Source: Aedes albopictus (taxonomy: Eukaryota > Arthropoda > Insecta > Diptera > Culicidae). Taken from it: a stretch of DNA of 64,000 bases. The translations under genes were made by a program, and so were the position numbers. The stretch covers positions 500,360,536 through 500,424,535 of the forward strand of contig NC_085137.1 of NCBI RefSeq assembly GCF_035046485.1, in the 5' to 3' direction. A model generated the notes under the pieces. That model did not search any database. It saw only the letters and a program-made list of their open reading frames with translations, and was not told where the DNA came from. Of the stretch, positions 56,735 through 64,000 are shown piece after piece. Each line of letters begins with the position of its first letter. Position 1 is the stretch's first letter.

Positions 56735-57990
56735 TTTGAAACACTACCGGTAGTCTATATTGTGACCTGATGCTATTAATTTGCACACAATTCAGCAGGT
56801 TATCGGAAGAGCCCCGATTTGATGTGTCGGGTGGGTTTGGTTCCCTTATACATTTAGCCACTGATTCCGGGTCACTACCGGTTTAGATATGGTCTGAGAC
56901 TATTCTCCTGCTTACCGTTCACAGGTTCTTGTTAACCGTTCTTCAAGTTTCCTAAAAAGCAATTTGATGTGTCGTATGTATGGGACGCAGTGGCTTAATT
57001 TCCCCAACAGGGGAGGAAAAAATGTGTTTGGTTCTCTTTTGCATTCGACAACTTCCGATGGGACACCCAGAACCGGATCCAGAACACTACCGGTAGTTTC
57101 TAATGTAGTCTGAGTCTATTTTCTTGCTAATTGTTCATCAGGATATAGAAAATGGCGCTATTTGATGTTTCGCAAGCATGGGTTTAATTCACTTTTGAAT
57201 TTGACCACTTCCAGCGGGACACCCGGAACCGGTTCCGGAACTATACCGGTCCAGATATAGTCTGAGATTATTTTTCTTTTACTGTTCATAAGGTTTTCGA
57301 AAAAGCCGTAGTTTGATGTGTCGCATCCGTAGGTTTCATTCACCTTTATATTTAGCCACTTCCGGCGAGACACACGGAACCGATTCAAGAAAACTACCGC
57401 TTGAGATAGGGTCAGCGACTATTTTCCGGTTCACGGTTTGATGTGCCGCATGCGTGGATTTGGTACACTTTTATATTTGGCCACTTCCGGCGAGAAACCC
57501 GGAGCCGGTTCCAGAACACAACCGGTTCAGATAGGGTCTAAAACTATTTTCCTGCTAACTGTTCGACAGGTTATCGAAAACCTCGCGGTATGCTGTGTCG
57601 CATGCGTGGGTTTGGTACACTTTTATACATGCCCACATCCGGCGGGACACCCGGAACCGGATACGGAACACTTCCGGTTTAGATATGGTCTGAGACTATT
57701 TTTCTGCTTATCGTTCATCAGGTTATCGAAAATGCCGTAGTTTGATGTGTCGCATGCGTGGGTTTGATTTACTTTACATATTTGGCCACTTCCGGCGGGA
57801 CACCCGGAACCGGTTCCGGAACACTACCGGTTCAGATATGGTCTTAGACAATTTTCCCGCTTATCGTTCGTCAGATTATCGAAAATTACGCAGTTTGATG
57901 TGTCGCATGCATGGCTTTGGTGTATTTTCATATCAGGCCCCTTCCTGGGGTACCGGTCCGGAACACCTAAATGGCCATAACTCCGGAACG
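56735..57990. repeat. Satellite-like tandem array, ~152-bp unit, about 8 copies
   Basis: Each unit holds CACTTCCGGCGGGACACCC, GGAACCGGTTCCGGAACAC, TACCGGTTCAGATATGGTC and GTTTGATGTGTCGCATGCG. The ACCCGG anchor falls at about 57,066, 57,221, 57,370, 57,497, 57,649 and 57,802, with two more diverged copies before and one after. One copy has lost ~25 bp. The open frames at 57,438-58,005 are array products. Confidence 0.9.
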
Positions 57991-58297
57991 GCTGGACCGA
58001 TCTGAACCATTTTCAATAGGAAACAATGAGACCTGATTCCGCGTCGAATGAATCGTCGTTCGTTAAAATCGGTTGACATTTACTATCTAAAAGTTAGGTG
58101 ACCTTTTTTGTACACACACACACATACGCACACACATACACACACACACAAACATACACACACAGACATCATCTCAACTCGTCGAGCTGAGTCGATTGGT
58201 ATATAAGACTTGTCCCTCCGGGGGCTCATTCAAAGTTTCGTTTTTGGAGTGAACATATAGTCTTTCGGTACACCTTGGTGTACGAGAAAGGCAAAAA
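57991..58297. mobile_element. Terminal segment of the satellite-carrying element
   Basis: After the array come a conserved block (ATGGCCATAACTCCGGAACG, then AAATCGGTTGACATTTAC), a CA-rich microsatellite (58,113-58,165) and an end, ACACCTTGGTGTACGAGAAA then GGCAAAAA. CCTTTCTCGT at ~54,258 is the complement of that end in inverted orientation. The two may be opposite ends of one larger, heavily interrupted element, but this is not shown. Confidence 0.55.
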
Positions 58298-59194
58298 ATA
58301 ATAATTAGGACTTCATCAAACTTGATCAAATTTTCACTGACCCATTTATCAAGGGCTTTCAGATGATTCCAATGTTTTTGTTAGTGTGCGATGAAATTTT
58401 GAGCTCATGTATCTCAAGATGAAGAGTACAAGCTTCAAATACATTTCTTTTATTTTTTGTGTTTTTTTAAATGTGTGCTTCAGCTTTGAAATGTTAGTTT
58501 GTAAATTTTGTAGAACATAATGGTTTTTTTTCGATTTTGAATCAAATAGTTTGAGAATGGGTGAGCTCGTTCCATATTATTGTTGAACATTCATGTTTGG
58601 GTTTATACTATATTTTCAAGAATTGGTCTACACTTTTCCTGTTGATGTTTGTTCTATTAACTGTTTTTGTCTATCTCATGTCCTATATATAACAATTTTT
58701 CACCAAATTTGTTCGGTTCGTCACTGTCAGTGTCGACTTTCTGTTTGATCGAATAAGTATTTGAGCGGTGAGGATTGCACTAATAATTATCATGTTCATC
58801 ACTCTGTTTTCGCATCCATTTGCATTCTCTAACGTTTTTCATAAAATTTACCTATATGTTTGTACAGTCCACCACTTTGAGGTGCTGTATTTTGTTCCTC
58901 GATTATGTTTCGATATTTTTGCTTTAGTTTGTACGGTCCGTCGTGATAACGTCAGCACAATGTTTTGGTTCAATATCTCGATTTCGTGGTAATAAAAGCA
59001 AGTAACAATGTACTCACCAGCTCTCCTAATTGCGAGGTGACGCAAGATCCACATCAAGACATCCTCCAAATTTATATTCTGAATCTTCAGGGTCTAACCA
59101 TTCTTCTAAATTGTGAAGTGACACAATTGCTTGTATGTGTTTTGTTTATGCTCACAGTTGCATGGATCACCAAAGTGAATCCTGGTATATGTAA
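58298..59194. other. Unassigned AT-rich stretch
   Basis: No gene recognised. GGGTGAGCTCGTTCCATA near 58,560 repeats text from 43.1-43.3 kb. Frames at 58,768-59,330 carry no known motif. Confidence 0.35.
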
Positions 59195-59355
59195 CTATTC
59201 ATCCTGGAAAAACTTAATTAGAAGGCACGAAACGTTGCTAACTGACAAATTGAGAGATGAAATTTGTGAAAAAACGTGTTCTGGTGGGATTCAAACCCAC
59301 GACTCCGTATTCGCTAGACCGGCGCTTTAACCAACTAGGTAATGATTCTGCGGAA
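59195..59355 (-). mobile_element. tRNA-headed SINE, family 1
   Basis: Minus strand: tRNA-like head (~59,285-59,340) with B-box region GTGGGTTTGAATCCCACC (one base off), then the body complementary to AAATTGAGAGATGAAA and TTAGAAGGCACGAAACG. It abuts the DNA element that starts at 59,370. Confidence 0.72.
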
Positions 59356-59689
59356 TAAACACAATAATTCTAGCATAACATGTAATAAGGACCTAAGTCC
59401 AAAATGTAAACATTGAGAAATCTGCTTGAGATGGTTTCCATGTTTCATAAACCCTATTCAGAAATCAAACACTGTATTAGTTACACTTATGCAGCAAATG
59501 ACGCGCATGACTGCTCCCTACATGCTGTCTAGCGCCAACAATATCATACTACATTGAAATTAGTATAAAAATTAAGATTTCGAACAGCAATTGACATTGG
59601 CCCTTCTGAAAATTTCCATTGAGTTGGGCCCCAATACTTTGGCCCTTTGACAATAAGCAAATGACTTAGGCCCTAGTACATTGCAGAGC

Positions 59690-59900
59690 GTTAATGATTA
59701 ATCATAAATTTAATCATGATTAATGATTAATGATTAAGATTAATCAAAAATCATCAATCATAATCACAAAAAATTATCGTTTAATCATTAATCATTAATC
59801 TTAATCACGTTGCTTTCGCAATTTAATCATTAATCAGTAATCATAATCATAAGAAATTTTCTTAATCAATCATTAATCATTCATCATAAAAAATGATTCA
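59690..59900. repeat. TTAATCAT array, left subterminal
   Basis: Short TTAATCAT/ATGATTAA words repeat on both strands. A matching array lies at 63,180-63,390 next to the right end. Confidence 0.85.
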
Positions 59901-60064
59901 CCATATAATATATATCATCCAGTTTGAATTAGTTTAAATGCTGTTCTAAATACTACAACCTCTTTTATGCAGGTTATTTCTATGCAATTTCAGTTTATGC
60001 GTCTTTTTTATGCCCTGCAATATTGTGTATAAAAAAATGTAATATTGACGGTAACTATGGCAAC

Positions 60065-60386
60065 GGCGGCTAGGGGGCCTTTATAGGGACGAGCAAAGGT
60101 TGATTGCAGGGGGTTAAAAGGGGTTTCAGCGGGGTACCAGGAGATAACAGGGGTGTTTCAAGGAGGTACCAGGAGATCTCAGGAGCGATTAAGGCGGTTT
60201 TAGGGTCCCCTCAGGGGGCATCAGGGATTCAGGGAGGTCTCAGGAGTGCTTCAGATGGCCTTAGAGAGATCTAGGGGAGTTCTGACGGGTCTCAGGGCCG
60301 TTTCTGGGGCATTCCATGGGGAACCACAGCGCACCAGAAGGTCTTAGAGGCATTTTAAGGGTACTCAAGGGGTTTGAATGGGTATT
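60065..60386. repeat. G-rich degenerate array (AGGGGTTTCAGGGG type), part 1
   Basis: Drifting GGGGTTTCAGG/GGGGTACCAGG words, interrupted at 60,387 by a palindromic element and resumed at 61,641. Confidence 0.8.
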
Positions 60387-60776
60387 AGACCGGCCCACAT
60401 TTGTATGACGCGAAAAAAAAAGTTTACAAAATTCACGGGGCACCCTCTAGAATCATACCTTTGGATGAGAAGGACAATCTGTGAAAGATTCAGCTCAATC
60501 GGTTGAAAACTGAGCTGGCGCAAATGAGTTGAAAGTTTGTATGGGATGTTAAGTCCAAATATATGGGAAATTGGATGACCTCCAGTCTCTCATACAGCAC
60601 GCCGCGCCGGTTTGGCGAGTTCGATTTGGCTCAGAATTCAAAAAATCTTAGTTGATACCCTAATGAACAACTTTGTAGAAGACCATATCACGATAAAACT
60701 AAATTTAGTAGCGGTTTCAGCCAACGAAAGCAGGATGAGGACATCTTCCCCAGTTTACACTCGGTTGTTACATGCT

Positions 60777-60937
60777 GCACGTGTTTTCCGTTCGAAACTT
60801 GCGCACTACATCATAGGCGGCTATGTTGTCCTTCATTTCCATTGCTCACGCACGTAGATAGGTAACGAGACATTGAAGAATTACATAGCTGCATATGATG
60901 TAGCGCGCAAGCTACGACCGACAAACACGTGCTGCAT
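60777..60937. mobile_element. Small MITE at the palindrome centre
   Basis: GCTGCACGTGTTTTCCGTTC at the left and, complemented from the right, GCAGCACGTGTTTGTCGGTC, then CTTGCGC...CTACATCA on both arms. About 160 bp; non-coding. Confidence 0.7.
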
Positions 60938-61260
60938 CCCGGGTAGAGGTGAAATACTGACGATCAAAACGTGATATTGGTTTGATTGATATAAGAGATA
61001 AAAGATCTGAAAATAATATCTGAAAAATGTTCCTGGAACATCTGAACAATATCAAAATTTGATATTTCAAGATCAAACGAATAGCTTGCTGCTATTGGTT
61101 AGATCTTATAAGATCTAATTATGATCTGATAATGATGTTCCAGGAGTAAATTTTAGATATTATTTTCAGATCTTTTATCTCTTATGTCAATCAAACCAAT
61201 ATCACATTTTGATCTCAACATCAAAATATGCTATTATTGAGCTCTTTTCCTCTACCCGGG
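60938..61260. mobile_element. Palindromic MITE, CCCGGGTAG family
   Basis: Perfect 14-bp ends CCCGGGTAGAGG(T/A)... mirrored as CCTCTACCCGGG. The inner arms share the interior of 35,787-36,104. It lies directly beside the small MITE, at the centre of the larger palindrome. Confidence 0.85.
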
Positions 61261-61640
61261 ATATAACAACCGAGAGTAAACGGGGGAAGATGTCCTCATC
61301 CTGCTTTCGTTGGCCGAAACCGCAACTAAATTAAGTTTTATCATGATATGATCTTTTACAAAGTTGTTCTTTAGGGTATCAACTACCATTCTTTGAATTC
61401 TGAGCCAAATCGAACTCGCCAAACCGGCGTGCTGTATGAGAGACTGTAGGTCATCCAATTTCCCATATATTTGGACTGAACATTCCATACAAACCTTCAA
61501 CTCATTTGCGCCAGCTCAGTTTTCAACCGATTGAGCTGAATCTTTCACAGATTGTTCTTCTCATCCAAAGGCACGATTCTAGAGGGTGCCCCGTGGAATT
61601 TTTCGACATTTTTGTATTTGGGCCAGTCTAATGGGTATCA

Positions 61641-62690
61641 TGGGTGTTTCGACGGATTCAGGGAGTTTCTGGGGATACCTTGAGGTAAAGGTAATTTTAG
61701 GGGGTTCTAGGGGCTTTTAGGGGGTATCAGGGGCCTAAAACGCGGTCTTAGAGGCGTTTCAGGAGATCCAAAGGAGATTCAGGGGAGTACCTGGAGTTCA
61801 CGCTGGGGTTATTGATATTTGGAGCAGGTCTTAGGGGCGTTTGCGGGGTCATTTCAAGAAATATCAGAGGACTTTCGGCGGGTTTTAGGGAGTTTCAGAG
61901 GTTTTGCGGTGGGTTTCAAAGGCATTACGCAGGCGTTATCGGGGGTTTCGGAATGTCTCAGGTGCGTTACATGAGGCTGACGGGGTTTTCAGGATATTTC
62001 AGGAAATTTCAGATTATTTTTTTGCGAGTTTTGGAGGCGTTACGGAGGTGTTTTCGATGCAGGTCTCAGGTGCGTTACATGGAGTTCATGGGCGTTTTAG
62101 GTGCTTCGGGGGGTCTCTGATGCGTTACATGGAGTTCGAGGGGATTTTGTGGGATTTCTGATTATTTTTGACGAGTTTTAGAGTCGTTACGTAGGCGTTT
62201 TCGGAGCTTCCGGGCGGTCTCAGGTGAATTACGTGGGGTCCGTGGGGATTTCAGGCGGATTTGAAAGGCGTTTCATAAAATTTTAGAGGATTTTCAGAGA
62301 CCTCTTAACGAAACCCCTTGAAACGCCCCGAAAATGCCTTTAAACACCCCTGTAACTTACATAAGCTCATTGAAACGCCCTTGAATTCCCTTAATTCCAT
62401 TTTAAATGCCCCTGAAACCCCAAAATGTTCCTGAAACTCCCCTGATATGACCCTATCTGAAATGCTTCGATACGCCCTTGAAACCTCCGTAATCCCATTG
62501 AAACGCCCTTGAAATCATCATAATCAATTTGAACGCCTCTGAAACTCTCTGAAATGTTCTTTATACCATTGAAATGCCCATACTCGCCCTGAAAGTGCTC
62601 CTGTAATCGCCTAAAACAACCCAATGAAACACCCCTGAAGACCCTTGGAACTTCCTGGAAATCCCCTTGGCCCCATCTCAAATTTACAGG
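61641..62690. repeat. G-rich array, part 2, switching to C-rich at ~62,290
   Basis: Plus-strand G-rich words (GGGGTTTCAGG, AGGCGTTTC) continue to ~62,290, then become C-rich (GAAACGCCCCTGAAACCCC) to 62,690. The halves are complementary in style. Frames at 61,812-62,161 and 62,391-62,681 minus are array products. Confidence 0.8.
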
Positions 62691-63175
62691 AGCAAGATCT
62701 GTTCTGGCGAACTACATTCGCTCATTAAAGCCCTGACTTAAGTTATGCACAAATAACCTCTTTTTTATGCCCGTTTTAATGTATGCACCCCCAGCCAATA
62801 CAGAGTTACATTTCTAAGGCTAGTTTCCACTTTGTACGTACTGAACAAAAAGATAGAACAAGTAATGGTCAAGTATGTAATGATTCCACTTCAAAATTAC
62901 TTGAGCAGTTCGCAGGTAGCAAGCAAAGTGTATCATCGGTAATAGCTCCCATGCAATTCAAATGGAGCTGTCACTTAAATTTTCGGAAAATAGTCCATTA
63001 TTCTGTCTATAATTCCGTAAGGAAAAGTATTGCTCCAGTTGTCAAAAATACTTGCGGAAAAAGGAGGAATTCTACTTGAGCGCTCTATTTGGGAACAGGA
63101 AACTATATATTTGAAATTTCAAATATATTTTAAATAACCCAGATTTAATTTTTCGTTATTCATTTACAGTTTTTT
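62691..63175. other. Unassigned interior of the 3.7-kb insert
   Basis: A 98-residue frame (62,783-63,079) has ordinary composition but no motif I recognise. It could be a scrap of transposase or chance. The rest is AT-rich. Confidence 0.3.
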
Positions 63176-64000
63176 TGTGATTGATTAATCATGACTAATC
63201 ATGATTTTTAATCAATAAGCCATTGTTAATCATTAATCATAATCACTAATCACAGATAAAAGCAAATTTAATCATTAATCATAATCATTAATCATCCTAA
63301 AAATAAAATTTATCATTAATCTTAATCACAGAAATTGAAATTTTAATCATCAATGATTAATCATGATTAAATTTTTCGTTTATCATGAACGCTCTGATGA
63401 GCAACTACGAATCGACTTAGGCCCTTTTAAATTAAGCTAATTTCGAGTAAAAGAAGTTAGTTTGCATAAGTTTTCTTATATTTTACGTGATTATACACAG
63501 AATCAAATTGAAATCAAAACCATAAAAAAAATCCACGCAACATTTCAAGGGGCCTGAGTAAATTTGAGATCTAGTCCAACTTGGGCCCTCTTAAATCGAC
63601 TTTGGCCCAAACGGAACTATGAATTTACTTAGGCCCTTTAAAAAAACATCTGAAAAGTCATGTTAAAATGGATTTTTGGTGAGGGTGAGGCAGTGTATCG
63701 ATAGATTACGTGATACTTGATAGGAATAACGGTAAATCTCGTTTGTTTACATTTTCAACTTAGGCCCTTATCACATGTTACGCTAAAATTAGCGACCGAC
63801 GAAAAAGTCTAAATCCACTCATATGAGAAAAATCGCCGACGGAGCATAGATGGCTCATTTGCGCTAACCGAAAAAAATAACCTTGATTTGCTAAGCATTT
63901 CCTGATCATTCCAGGCAGCAGACATTCCATGCCGTGCTATCTCTTATATCCCTTTCGTGACGAACCAGCACAATTGTGCTGTTGAGCAATAACAGTTTTG

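Larger units (their letters stand above)
60387..61640. mobile_element. Long palindromic MITE inside the G-rich array
   Basis: Ends ATTAGACCGGCCCACATT and, complemented from the right, ATTAGACTGGCCCAAAT. GGGT flanks each side. Arms of ~380 bp pair closely (for example GAAAGCAGGATGAGGACATC against GATGTCCTCATCCTGCTTTC). Its centre is occupied by two further MITEs. Frames in the arms (60,612-60,857 and 61,252-61,500 minus) mirror each other and are not genes. Confidence 0.82.
59684..63396. mobile_element. 3.7-kb insert with CAGAGCGTT termini (hAT-like?)
   Basis: It begins CAGAGCGTTAATGATTAATC and ends with the complement of CAGAGCGTTCATGATAAAC. Both ends continue inward into TTAATCATGATTAAT-type arrays (59,690-59,900 and 63,180-63,390). 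CAGAG-type ends suggest hAT, but no 8-bp duplication is present; instead 5 bp of target appear lost. The interior has G-rich arrays, nested MITEs and no transposase. Confidence 0.65.
59370..63786. mobile_element. 707-bp-family DNA element, copy 2, interrupted
   Basis: The left part (59,370-59,683) and right part (63,397-63,786) match copy 1 at 33.1 kb end to end, apart from 5 bp (GCCCT) missing at the junction. AATT flanks both ends (59,366-59,369 and 63,787-63,790), again a 4-bp duplication. The two parts sum to 704 bp against 707 bp in copy 1. Confidence 0.85.

Noticed and set aside
57438..58005. Two frames with repeating CRM(R/H)GFG peptides
   Set aside because: They are translations of the 152-bp satellite.
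60612..61500. Two similar frames on opposite strands (ASSIWLRIQ...)
   Set aside because: They are mirror images from the arms of a palindromic MITE.
1..64000. Endogenous viral sequences
   Set aside because: No flavivirus, rhabdovirus or other viral protein signature was recognised in any frame; the only Gag-like gene is of Bel/Pao type.

Overview
The window looks like transposon-dense intergenic or intronic DNA of a mosquito, most likely Aedes (aegypti or albopictus). This rests on the AT-rich, repeat-saturated composition, on short tRNA-headed SINEs of the Feilai/Gecko type, on very many palindromic MITEs, on a Bel/Pao LTR element, and on relics of non-LTR retrotransposons of kinds I recognise from Aedes. 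No complete host gene can be supported. The one long, intact, domain-bearing coding region is the gag-protease gene of the Bel/Pao element. A 500-bp run of N is an assembly gap.

Layout. 0-10 kb: a 12-bp degenerate tandem array, two adjacent fold-back MITEs, a broken reverse transcriptase (4.5-5.7 kb), a four-copy ~150-bp tandem repeat carrying CACGTG, and a 306-bp tandem repeat. 10-21 kb: a tRNA-like SINE, a small TTAA-ended MITE split by a 3.9-kb array-filled element that contains the gap, a hammerhead-like motif, more MITEs and an array that switches strand. 21.5-26.3 kb: a MITE that holds a very young non-autonomous Bel/Pao element, whose 5' LTR in turn holds a 921-bp palindromic MITE. 26-45 kb: SINEs, palindromic MITEs, a minus-strand RT relic, a 707-bp DNA element with 4-bp target duplications, and long unassigned stretches. 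45-54 kb: degenerate arrays, an RT-RNase H relic interrupted by a MITE, and a GC-richer stretch with long but unrecognised open frames. 54-59 kb: several palindromic MITEs and an eight-copy ~152-bp satellite. 59-64 kb: a second copy of the 707-bp element, opened by a 3.7-kb insert with CAGAGCGTT termini that itself carries a G-rich array, a ~1.25-kb palindrome and, at that palindrome's centre, two more small MITEs.

No host pathway can be read from the window. What it shows best is insertion history: several insertions can be ordered from intact target duplications and from termini split by younger elements. The strongest cases are the nests at 21.5-26.3 kb and 59.4-63.8 kb. All family names were assigned by eye and need a repeat-library search.
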